Below are positions 26,049-36,479 of a DNA stretch of 64,000 bases, in pieces. The stretch is from Tubiluchus corallicola (Eukaryota > Priapulida > Priapulimorpha > Priapulimorphida > Tubiluchidae), in contig JAQGDQ010000002.1 in NCBI GenBank assembly GCA_030141605.1, forward strand, positions 2,588,501 to 2,652,500, in the 5' to 3' direction. Numbering within the stretch: position 1 is the first letter of the stretch; every line of letters starts with the position of its first letter. The notes under the pieces were generated by a model. It saw only the letters and a program-made list of their open reading frames with translations. It was not told where the DNA came from and made no database searches. Position numbers and translations under genes: made by a program.

Positions 26049-26459
26049 ATGGGCAGAGTAAAGACTGTCGATTTTTCGTTATCGACTTTTATTGAGGACA
26101 AGGATGTGACCAGATTACTAGAATTGTCTATAAAAAAGCGCCGTACTATACGCGAGAAAAGAAAGCCCGATTACTTGAAGCAGGTACTACTGCAGCGTAC
26201 AGTTTCTCGTGCTTGTGAAGATATTAGCAAAACACTGGACAGTTTGAATGCTTTACCTCCTTCGTGCAGTGGTTGGGAAGATCCGATTTTCCCGGTTTCA
26301 ACAATTCACTTGGATTCAGAACATGTTGTTACTACTGCATCACTGAATGCAGAAAGTCTTAGAGCACCATGCATAGATGATTCCATCTCTTTGGTAGTAG
26401 ATGAGCAGCCATTTCCATTGTCAAAGGACGAGTGTCTTTGGAGTGGGACGCCAAGCTGA
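26049..26459 (+). CDS. 136-residue single-exon protein, SERTA-domain-like (tentative)
   Basis: An intact ATG-to-TGA frame. Residues about 20-62 (VTRLLELSIKKRR... KPDYLKQVLLQR ... ACEDISK) match the SERTA spacing: a Leu/Ser/Lys helix, a loop, then a conserved Val-Leu-x-x-x-Thr helix. SERTAD and CDCA4 proteins are small transcriptional co-regulators with a short acidic C-terminus and their whole coding sequence in one exon. This ORF also ends in a mildly acidic tail (DDSISLVVDEQPF). The promoter-like CRE/TATA region is 0.4-0.7 kb upstream. No AATAAA follows within a few hundred bases (AGTAAA near 26530 is a weak alternative), so the exon might instead belong to a longer transcript running into the repeat array. 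Family assignment rests on pattern only. Confidence 0.55.
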   Translation: MGRVKTVDFSLSTFIEDKDVTRLLELSIKKRRTIREKRKPDYLKQVLLQRTVSRACEDISKTLDSLNALPPSCSGWEDPIFPVSTIHLDSEHVVTTASLNAESLRAPCIDDSISLVVDEQPFPLSKDECLWSGTPS

Positions 26460-26792
26460 AGCTCATTTTTTCACGTTTACTGAAATGTTTTACAGTGCCA
26501 TTTAAATAGTGCTAATACTACTGTATTTAAGTAAAGTTTTTCCTGTTAAATTCAAGTGTAATCTTTTTCAGCATCATTACGGTGTGCGTGTATTATTATT
26601 TTTTTAGGCAAAATGCAGTGCATGTTACATGCTTATAATACCTTCAAAAATTTGTAACGTAACTGTTTTACAGGCTTGTGCAAAACTAATGTGTCACAGT
26701 AAAGACTTTGATGTGTTCTAATTGCTGTTGCTTTTAATAGGTTTCTGTGTGGTGCATGTATTTGTAATTATTGTTCTTTTCCAGGCACAGCA

Positions 26793-27143
26793 TAATGTTG
26801 TTCATATGGTGGCCAACACAGTCAAGTAGGCACATCTGGGATCTTCCCATTTGCTGCAGATAGCACTTCGTTTCTCAGGTCGTGTATGAAATGTAGTATT
26901 GTTTGAAAGGGTGTTTGCGGGCAAATGCCAATTATGATTAAATTCAATTTTGTTGTAAATATGACTTGTAATGTTGTTCATATGGTGGCCAACACAAGTC
27001 GTGTAGGCACATCTAGGATCTTCCCATTTGCTGCAAATGGCACTTTGTTTCTCAGGTCGTGTATAAAATGTAGCATTGTTTAAAAGGGTGTTTTACGGGC
27101 AAATGCCAATTGTGATTAATTGTGATTTGTTGTAAATATGATA
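26793..27143 (+). repeat. 176-bp tandem duplication at the start of the noncoding array
   Basis: Copies at 26793-26968 and 26969 to about 27143 share TAATGTTGTTCATATGGTGG, ATCTTCCCATTTGCTGC and a GTTTCTCAGGTCGTGTAT segment. They differ by scattered substitutions. A TTTTCCAG acceptor-like site precedes copy 1 at 26784. TTTCTCAG/GTCGTG in each copy could be either an acceptor or a donor. Confidence 0.9.
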
Positions 27144-27999
27144 ATGTATGTTTTATATTAAATTTGTCTGCACAGTACAGTTTTATTTTAAGGGCTGTTT
27201 ATTTTTTGTAGTTGAATGGGATGGGTTGGGAGGGGGTTCATTTAATCCATTCTTTTTCTTGTAGCTGCACATCTAACTCTGGATGATGAGCATTGAATTT
27301 GTAAGAGCTGAAGTCAGACAATCAACCAACTGGACTGGTGCAGGCCAGTAGTACAGATTTGATGACTGTTTAGAATAATATCTGTCCTAAATGCTTACAT
27401 GGTGACTAAAAGATAAGGCTGGGTATGTGGGGTGTTTGTGTATTACACTTACAGGTGCAGATGCGATTTTCCAAAACCAACATGTCCACGTCCTCCTCGT
27501 TGCTGATGTCGTGTATATGAGAGTGCTAAATAGTACAAAACACCGTCATTGACAGCTATGTGCAAAGCGGTTGAACAAAAAGTAGGCATATTCACGTCAA
27601 CTCTAATGCAGGCCAGTACACTGTCTAAGGTTTATTTTGCTGTTTGGTTTTTTTATATTTCTCTTGATTAACTTGACAACAGAATATCGTTTGTGTGTTG
27701 TTTCTTAATTGCACTTACAGATCCAGGCCAACTTGCAAGATTCGCTTAAAGCGGCCGCATTTGTTCTCATTCTGATTGATTGCCGAAAGAACTGCAGTAA
27801 AGGTAGATCTAAATGCACGTGGAGAGATTACTTGTGACAGCATTGACTTTTGATTGCCAAAAGAACAGCAGTAAAGATAGTTCTAAATGCACATGAACAA
27901 ATTACACATCACAACATTGACTTTTGACTTCAGGCCAGTATAGTTAGTTCTTGCTAAATTGGTTTTGCTAATTTTGTAGGCAAGTGCGCATTGGCTTGT

Positions 28000-29973
28000 A
28001 GGATGTTCTTTTATTACACTTACAGATTCAGGTTTGCGGAAAACGCTTGTTCCAGATCTGATGCATATCAAATGCAAACAGTTTCAGAACAACACTACCA
28101 ATAGATTCATAAGTACATGTGGCCAAAGTTCTCGGAACCATGTGAGTCCTCCTGGAGGCTAGTACAACATCTTCTTAAAGTTGAAGGTTGGGCTGGTATA
28201 TGTGGTGTCTTTTTATTACACTTACAGATACATCTTTGCAAATCATTGAAAGTTGGCTTCATTGTATTCAAGTTGTAGAAGCTTAATCTGGCCGTTTGAG
28301 TTTCCGTGTGCAAGAGCTGGAAATTTGATACACGCAACCAACTGGACTGGTGCAGGCCAGTAGTACAATTTTACTGACATTGAAATTTCAGCTAATGTAT
28401 ATTATTAAAATTTCCGTAACTGCTCAGAATTACGCGCTTGGTAGCTAAAAGATAACAATTGGTATGTGGGGTGTTCGTTTATTACATTTGCAGGTGATTT
28501 TGCAAAATTCAAAGATCCCTATCCTTGTTGCTGATCTGATGTATGTGAAGTGCTGAATAGTACAGAACATCAGTATTGACGGATATGTGCATGCAAGCAG
28601 CTGAACAAAAAGTAGACAACCATGTCAATTCTAATGCAGGCCAGTGCAAGTGTCTTAAGGTTTTTCTGCTGTTCATTAGTTTCTTTCGATAATTGCTCTG
28701 ATTAACTGTGTGCAGGCTACTACAACTTACTAAATTGAAGGGTGGGCTGGTATGCGTGGAGCTTTTTTAATTGCACTTACAGATTTGGCTTTGCAAGTCA
28801 CTTAGAGACCCGTCTGTTTACGTCTTGAGACTGAAAGCAAAAGTGTCGAAAAGTCGACAGTAAACGTATTGGAGCTGTAGAAGCTTGATCTGGACGTTTT
28901 GAGTTTTCATATGCAAGAGCTGAAAATTTGAGTAGTATACATTTATTTAATTTTAGGCAAAATTAACTTCACAAGCTAAAGATGGGTTTTGGTATGTGGT
29001 GTGTTCTTTTATTTACACTTACAGATGCACTGGTGTTTGGAAAACTCGTTTAAACGCCCATGTGTTTGTTGCTGGACAAGTAATGTGCACGACATACTGT
29101 ATAGTACAAAACATCGGCAGCGGTGAATATAAATACATGCAAGGAGTCTTAAAATGGTGCCAACTGCATTGCAGGCTAGTACAGTGTACATGATTGTTTG
29201 CTGAAGTTTTAGTCTTCGATGATCTATGAATTACCTTCATTGCTAAAATATACATGTAATTTGGTTTGTGCTATTTTTTTAATTGCACTTACAGATGCAG
29301 ACAAATTTGCGAGGTACACTTAAAACCTGTCTCTGTTTTGAATTTGATCGAAATAATAACAATCTAAAGACAACACATGAACAGTTGCGCATAACCACAG
29401 ACTCCATTGAAGTCAACGGAGTAGAACCTTACCAAAATTACATAGAACAGCATCAACGCAAGTGCAGGCCAGTACAGTTTACTAAATTACGTAGGCAATT
29501 TTATGGGTTGGTGGGTTGGTATGCAGGGTACTTTTTGTTACACTTGCAGGAGCAGAAAGATTTGCCAATTACACCTGTCAGTGATTTGCACATCAATGCC
29601 AAAAATTGCATAACAGCAGTTGCAACACGCTTTAGAACGACGGACAGTTCAAGTGCACATGACCACATCGCTTTCATACAGGCCAGTACAGTCTTCTGCA
29701 CGTTTTTCTTTGGTTGTTTAACAGCTGACAAGCATGGTTTCGGCATGCAGGGCGTTTTTTTTATTACACTTACAGATGTAGAAAGATTTGCGAGAATACA
29801 CACACTGCCCCTTGATTTGGTACACATCACATGTAGAAAATTGCATGACAGCGGTTACAATGGATGTCTAAATACATGAGCAGACTGACAGCGTGCAGAA
29901 CCGTATGAGCTCTCATACAGGCCAGTACAGCTTTCACTGAATAATTTTGTAGGTAAGATGCGCATTGGCATAT
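28000..29973 (+). repeat. Higher-order unit, copy 1 (1974 bp)
   Basis: First copy of a ~2.0-kb unit containing eight array segments. It is offset from copy 2 by 1974 bp at its start and by 2005 bp after about 28930, because copy 1 lacks a 31-bp piece there. Apart from that, differences from copy 2 are rare substitutions and indels. Confidence 0.93.
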
Positions 29974-31977
29974 AGGATGTTCTTTTATTACACTTACAGA
30001 TTCAGGTTTGCGGAAAACGCTTGTTCCAGATCTGATGCATATCAAATGCAAACAGTTTCAGACCAACACTACCAATAGATTCATAAGTACATGTGGCCAA
30101 AGTTCTCGGAACCATGTGAGTCCTCATGGAGGCTAGTACAACATCTTCTTAAAGTTGAAGGTTGGGCTGGTATATGTGGTGTCTTTTTATTACACTTACA
30201 GATACATCTTTGCAAATCATTGAAAGTTGGCTTCATTGTATTCAAGTTGTAGAAGCTTAATCTGGCCGTTTGAGTTTCCGTGTGCAAGAGCTGGAAATTT
30301 GATACACGCAACCAACTGGACTGGTGCAGGCCAGTAGTACAATTTTACTGACATTGAAATTTCAGCTAATGTATATTATTAAAATTTCCGTAACTGCTCA
30401 GAATTACGCGCTTGGTAGCTAAAAGATAACGATTGGTATGTGGGGTGTTCGTTTATTACATTTGCAGGTGATTTTGCAAAATTCAAAGATCCCTATCCTT
30501 GTTGCTGATCTGATGTATGTGAAGTGCTGAATAGTACAGAACATCAGTATTGACGGATATGTGCATGCAAGCAGCTGAACAAAAAGTAGACAACCATGTC
30601 AATTCTAATGCAGGCCAGTGCAAGTGTCTTAAGGTTTTTCTGCTGTTCATTAGTTTCTTTCGATAATTGCTCTGATTAACTGTGTGCAGGCTACTACAAC
30701 TTACTAAATTGAAGGGTGGGCTGGTATGCGTGGAGCTTTTTTAATTGCACTTACAGATTTGGCTTTGCAAGTCACTTAGAGACCCGTCTGTTTACGTCTT
30801 GAAACTGAAAGCAAAAGTGTCGAAAAGTCGACAGTAAACGTATTGGAGCTGTAGAAGCTTGATCTGGACGTTTTGAGTTTTCATATGCAAGAGCTGAAAA
30901 TTTGAATCGAACCAATTCGACGACAAGTGCAGGCCAGTAGTATACATTTATTTAATTTTAGGCAAAATTAACTTCACAAGCTAAAGATGGGTTTTGGTAT
31001 GTGGTGTGTTCTTTTATTTACACTTACAGATGCACCGGTGTTTGGAAAACTCGTTTAAACGCCCATGTGTTTGTTGCTGGACAAGTAATGTGCACGACAT
31101 ACTGTATAGTACAAAACATCGGCAGCGGTGAATATAAATACATGCAAGGAGTCTTAAAATGGTGCCAACTGCATTGCAGGCTAGTACAGTGTACATGATT
31201 GTTTGCTGAAGTTTTAGTCTTCGATGATCTATGAATTACCTTCATTGCTGAAATATACATGTAATTTGGTTTGTGCTATTTTTTTAATTGCACTTACAGA
31301 TGCAGACAAATTTGCGAGGTACACTTAAAACCTGTCTCTGTTTTGAATTTGATCGAAATAATAACAATCTAAAGACAACACATGAACAGTTACGCATAAC
31401 CACAGACTCCATTGAAGTCAACGGAGTAGAACCTTACCAAAATTACATAGAACAGCATCAACGCAAGTGCAGGCCAGTACAGTTTACTAAATTACGTAGG
31501 CAATTTTATGGGTTGGTGGGTTGGTATGCAGGGTACTTTTTGTTACACTTGCAGGAGCAGAAAGATTTGCCAATTACACCTGTCAGTGATTTGCACATCA
31601 ATGCCAAAAATTGCATAACAGCAGTTGCAACACGCTTTAGAACGACGGACAGTTCAAGTGCACATGACCACATCGCTTTCATACAGGCCAGTACAGTCTT
31701 CTGCACGTTTTTCTTTGGTTGTTTAACAGCTGACAAGCATGGTTTCGGCATGCAGGGCGTTTTTTTATTACACTTACAGATGTAGAAAGATTTGCGAGAA
31801 TACACACACTGCCCCTTGATTTGGTACACATCACATGTAGAAAATTGCATGACAGCGGTTACAATGGATGTCTAAATACATGAGCAGACTGACAGCGTGC
31901 AGAACCGTATGAGCTCTCATACAGGCCAGTACAGCTTTCACTGAATAATTTTGTAGGTAAGATGCGCATTGGCATAT
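29974..31977 (+). repeat. Higher-order unit, copy 2 (2004 bp)
   Basis: The complete copy, with eight segments starting at 30000, 30202, 30468, 30757, 31030, 31300, 31555 and 31780. It has the full-length end of the fourth segment (CAAGTGCAG/GCCAGT at 30932) that copy 1 lacks. A one-base T-run difference near 31762 changes the open frame relative to copy 1, which argues against coding constraint. Confidence 0.93.
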
Positions 31978-32979
31978 AGGATGTTCTTTTATTACACTTA
32001 CAGATTCAGGTTTGCGGAAAACGCTTGTTCCAGATCTGATGCATATCAAATGCAAACACTTTCAGACCAACACTACCAATAGATTCATAAGACATGTGAC
32101 CAAAATTCTCGGAACCATGTGAGTCCTCATGGAGGCTAGTACAACATCTTCTTAAAGTTGAAGGTTGGGCTGGTATATGTGGTGTCTTTTTATTACACTT
32201 ACAGATACATCTTTGCAAATCATTGAAAGTTGGCTTCATTGTATTCAAGTTGTAGAAGCTTAATCTGGCCGTTTGAGTTTCCGTGTGCAAGAGCTGGAAA
32301 TTTGATACACGCAACCAACTGGACTGGTGCAGGCCAGTAGTACAATTTTACTGACATTGAAATTTCAGCTAATGTATATTATTAAAATTTCCGTAACTGC
32401 TCAGAATTATGCGCTTGGTAGCTAAAAGATAACGATTGGTATGTGGGGTGTTCGTTTATTACATTTGCAGGTGATTTTGCAAAATTCAAAGATCCCTATC
32501 CTTGTTGCTGATCTGATGTATGTGAAGTGCTGAATAGTACAGAACATCAGTATTGACGGATATGTGCATGCAAGCAGCTGAACAAAAAGTAGACAACCAT
32601 GTCAATTCTAATGCAGGCCAGTGCAAGTGTCTAAGGTTTTTCTGCTGTTCATTAGTTTCTTTCGATAATTGCTCTGATTAACTGTGTGCAGGCTACTACA
32701 ACTTACTAAATTGAAGGGTGGGCTGGTATGCGTGGAGCTTTTTTAATTGCACTTACAGATTTGGCTTTGCAAGTCACTTAGAGACCCGTCTGTTTACGTC
32801 TTGAAACTGAAAGCAAAAGTGTCAAAAAGTCGACAGTAAACGTATTGGAGCTGTAGAAGCTTGATCTGGACGTTTTGAGTTTTCATATGCAAGAGCTGAA
32901 AATTTGAATCGAACCAATTCGACGACAAGTGCAGGCCAGTAGTATACATTTATTTAATTTTAGGCAAAATTAACTTCAC
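31978..32979 (+). repeat. Higher-order unit, copy 3 (partial, ~1.0 kb)
   Basis: The first four segments only (starts 32004, 32205, 32471, 32759). Identity with copy 2 stops abruptly after TTAACTTCAC at 32979, where unrelated array sequence resumes. Near identity of the three copies implies recent unequal exchange. Confidence 0.93.
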
Positions 32980-34078
32980 TGCTTATCAAACCTGCTTTGT
33001 TCGCTGATCTGATGTACATCAAATGCCGGAGTACAAAACTGTTATATTGCAGATAAACCTCGATACATATTGATACATATTGAAGATGTAACTACACACA
33101 AGCAGTAACAAACTTCACCAAACCATGGCAACCCTCATACAGGCCAGTATGTTATTTGTGTGCTTTTTCTATTCCTTATTGTTTGGTGGGTGGTGTGTTC
33201 GTTTATTACAGTTGCAGATGTGGAAGAATTGACAAAAATGTATGAACTGGAACCTTTGTCCCTGATGAAAAGTTCAAAACAACAGTTAATAACAGATGTC
33301 TAAACACACATGAACAGATGAACAAAATGCACAGGGCTGTATGTGAACTACAAGAGTGAATTGGTATGCTGGGTATTCTTACACTTAAAATGCAGATTTG
33401 CAAAGTGTCACCTGTCTGTTTGCACATCAATACCCACAAAGCAATGCAAATGAAAGCAAATGCAGGCCAGTACAGTTTTTCAATATTGTGTTGTGCAGCA
33501 TTCCATTTTATTATACATCGAGTAATTGACTGGAGTCGATGACATGGTTTTGCATGCTTGGTGCCATTTTGTTACACTTGCAGATCCAGTTAGAGTTAAA
33601 AAATTGTTACAAGGCTGTTCATTGCAAGCCGTCGGCATATCAGATGTTAACTGGTACGTGACAGTTGCTGAATCTAAATATAGTAAGCAAGTCCATGGTT
33701 GCATGCACTTTAAATGTTGGAGTGTACAATTGGTGCTGAATTGGGATGAGCAACTGATGTGAGTTCAGGTATGCATTTCTGATGGTAAGAAAATGTCACT
33801 TGTCAGACTTCATCTTCTGGGACTTGTAAAACCCTGTCAACTCTGGATGCTACTGACTGTGTGAATTTTTTCGAAGATTACTTAGATATTTGACTTAATG
33901 TTTGTGGTCCGTTGTGTTTTTATTACTAACTAGTTGGGGGGGGGGGGGCTGGAATTAATCATTCACATTTATGTTTTAAGCTTCATTCTGCATTTTTTTG
34001 CTTTTGCCATTGTGAATGAAGAGAATTAAGACTGTCGAGAATGCTGTCGATCAGAGTGAACCTATCAACACCTGCAAG

Positions 34079-36094
34079 GCCAGTAACGTTTTGGTCACTA
34101 ATTTATATTCGAGACATTTTTGCATATTTGGAACTGCATTTCCAGAGTTAATTTTAAAATGGTAGCTAGAAAAATTGTGTGTGTGTGTGTGTGTGGTGTG
34201 CTATTTTATATTTACAGGTCGTTGCTGTTAGAAACCCTCCATTGTACGAAAGAAAATGTTCAGAGTCCTAACATTGAGTACATCTAGAAATGTGGAGTGT
34301 TTGAAGGAGCTGTCAAGAACTGATATGATTTTTGATCTTTAGCAGTCTGTAGGATAAACTGTGAGCATATTAATAGAATGTTTTTTATCCAATTTAGTCG
34401 TTAATTACAACTTCTTCCTTCTATTTGGAATTTACCACACTTCTGAATATATATGTATCTATATAATCTGTGTTAACTGAAATGTTTTTATTTTTGCTCG
34501 ATTTTCTGTATGTGTCTTTATTTATTTAATGTGGATTAACAATGTAGCAGTGATTTTTAGTAGCAGGGAAGAAATTGTGGGGCATGTGTGTTTTTACTTC
34601 TACAGGTTAATAATTCTGCCACATCAACTGCAGTGGCGAGACAAGTAGTGTCAAGATCTACCGAAGATGAGTGAACAGTGTTCATGGCATTATACGTGTG
34701 TATCTAATGTGGTAAAATTCTTTTGTCGAGTTTCTATAGGTGGTATTGATACATGTAAAAACGGGTTGGGGTAGGTGCAGTCAAACTGGTATTCTTTAGT
34801 TCTTTTTCGAAGTTCTACGATCTGGTTATGAAGTCTAGGAATAGTGTTCAACAGCGATGTACTCCGTTTAATAATGGTTGGCAGAAACTGTGAGAGGATT
34901 CTGAACGCCAAGGCTTGTGCTGCTGTTTATTTTCAAATTCATTTTGGATCTTTTTGAAAAGTTGCTTAATTTCAACACAACTTTACTATACCTTTGTGAG
35001 TGTGACTTCTGATAATATTGTATATATATATATATATATATGTTGATAACCTCAGTTCTCACACTTTGCCATCGCATTTTGTAAATTTCTCGTTTAAACC
35101 AATGCTCGTGTTTTGTGCTCACTTATGATACTTTATGCTGCTTTGATTTTTTTTATTTTTATGCTTATGGTAACTGTGTATTGTGAATTTGGGTGGATAA
35201 GCACTTTATGACTCTGCATTTAACATCGCTCGAGTTTAGCAATATTGACTGTGACAGCAAGACCACATGTTTTTCACTTTGTGTGATTACTCTGTACTAT
35301 AAATTTTCGTGATTTTCGTAATTTTAATTTGCTATGGTGTTTTATATACATTTGCTTGTGTGTGGAAGTGCTGGTTGAAATTCTTTTAATAGTTGCTTTT
35401 ACCAAGGAGATAGTGTTTACTTTGTCTCCAGTGAGTTTATGACTCCAAAAACTAGTGATACTTGTTTGGTGACCCACTTTGTATCGCAGTATTCCATTTA
35501 TTGTATATTTTTATTATCGTTGTGTGTTTTCGTGATGGTAGTATATGCGAGTTACGACAGTTTTGTTCTTCGGGTATCATGGTTTTCTGTATTGTAACAA
35601 AGTAATGGTGGCCATACCAGAAGAAGCCATCTGTGAGCAGTTTGGAGCAACTTGTGGTAAAGAAAGTAAACTTCACTTTTGGAACAGCATAATTGTGGTA
35701 AAATAGCATATTTTCTCTACTGTGTAGTATATTAAAGGCTGTGAGCTAAAATAACCTGTTCAGCTTTTCTGTAAAAACAATACTGTGCTAATTTCCATTT
35801 TGCATGTGTTGCAAGATAGTTTTCATATTTTTATAGCACCCTGTTGCTAACTATGGATCAGGTTTATGTTGGAATGCTATATAGATCCTCGGTTACCTAG
35901 TGGCGCCTTGTTGGCTGTTCCACTGCTATTTTGTTTGTGAAGAATGTTGGGACACTTGGTAAGCACGGAATACTAAAGGTGGTTGCATATGAACTTGAAG
36001 ATGTCTCATTTTGCAAGTAATACCAAACACCTTAACAAAATGTTTGCTTACTTGATTTCTAATGGATGTTTTTTGTCTCGTGAAATCTTGTGTC
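34079..36094 (+). other. Transition region of the noncoding locus; simple repeats only
   Basis: Two more acceptor-like sites (TATTTACAG near 34218, CTTCTACAG near 34605) follow GTG-rich runs, as in the array, but I see no clear donor partners. It also contains (GT)n at 34176-34194 and (TA)n near 35022-35041. A 13-base G run lies just before, at 33936-33948. No protein gene was found. Confidence 0.4.
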
Positions 36095-36372
36095 ATCTTG
36101 TTGCCAGCTAAGTTAGTGTGGTGTTAAAGCTTGCCTTTTAAATAAATTGCAATTATAATTTGCGTGGTGATGTGCTACTATCGTGTTTGGATTACATAGT
36201 GTGAACGTGATAGTTTATACAAAACTATTTTTGATCTTGTTGTCAGCTAAGTTAGTGTGGTGTTAAAGCTTGCCTTTTAAATAAATTGCAATTATAATTT
36301 GCATGGTGATGTGCTACTATCGTGTTTGGATTACATAGTGTGAACGTGATAGTTTATACAAAACTATTTTTG
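36095..36372 (+). repeat. 139-bp tandem duplication
   Basis: Copies 36095-36233 and 36234-36372 are nearly identical, differing at a few positions (for example GCCAGC versus GTCAGC, and GCGTGG versus GCATGG). The unit begins ATCTTGTTG and ends with TTTATACAAAACTATTTTTG. It sits between the first and second repeat families. Confidence 0.95.
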
Positions 36373-36479
36373 TGACAATTGTATGCACATTATATGCTTT
36401 TGAGTGTAACACATTCGTAATTGTGGTGTACATATTCATTTGCCAAATTCTTTAAAATATTTAATTTTGTGTTTTAGTT

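Larger units (their letters stand above)
27265..34078 (+). ncRNA. Repeat-exon noncoding transcript (putative), about 25 segments with GC-type donors
   Basis: Diverged segments follow one another, each starting after an acceptor-like sequence (mostly TTATTACACTTACAG, also TTGCAG or TTGTAG) and ending at CAG or GAG before GCCAGT/GCTAGT. Segments: 27265-27343, 27455-27611, 27721-27933, 28026-28157, 28228-28355, 28494-28639, 28783 (end deleted), 29025-29174, 29295-29467, 29550-29681, 29776-29920, 30000-30131, 30202-30329, 30468-30613, 30757-30932, 31030-31179, 31300-31472, 31555-31686, 31780-31924, 32004-32134, 32205-32332, 32471-32616, 32759-32934. Less regular ones end at 33142, 33465, 33768 (GT donor) and 34078. 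Spacers are about 70-145 nt. Segment lengths (131, 132, 145, 146, 150, 173, 176) are not in one phase and many have stops in every frame, so this is not a repeated protein domain. Strand, splicing and transcription are inferred. Confidence 0.55.

Noticed and set aside
28026-28157. Array segments as a repeated protein domain (a frame reading DLMHIKCKQFQN resembles others reading DLMYVKC and DLMYIKC)
   Set aside because: Segment lengths are not congruent modulo 3 (132, 128, 146, 150, 173, 145) and homologous segments have stops in that frame. The peptide likeness follows from nucleotide similarity.
29283-29879. 198-codon open frame (and its 165-codon counterpart at 31288-31785) across three array segments and their spacers
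   Set aside because: The frame crosses the acceptor-like and GC sites, and the two near-identical copies differ by a one-base T-run change that alters the C-terminus. Equivalent segments elsewhere have stops. It looks like chance openness in repeated noncoding DNA.
27455-33465. Array segments as H/ACA snoRNAs (AGTACAAAAC as H box, CCAGTACA as ACA tail, ~150 nt)
   Set aside because: Size and the two boxes are suggestive. However, the conserved TGCAGGCCAGT lies where the lower 3' stem should be and has no pairing partner, several segments lack an ANANNA box, and one replaces the tail with GTATGC. Exon ends explain the boundary better. A covariance model search would settle it.
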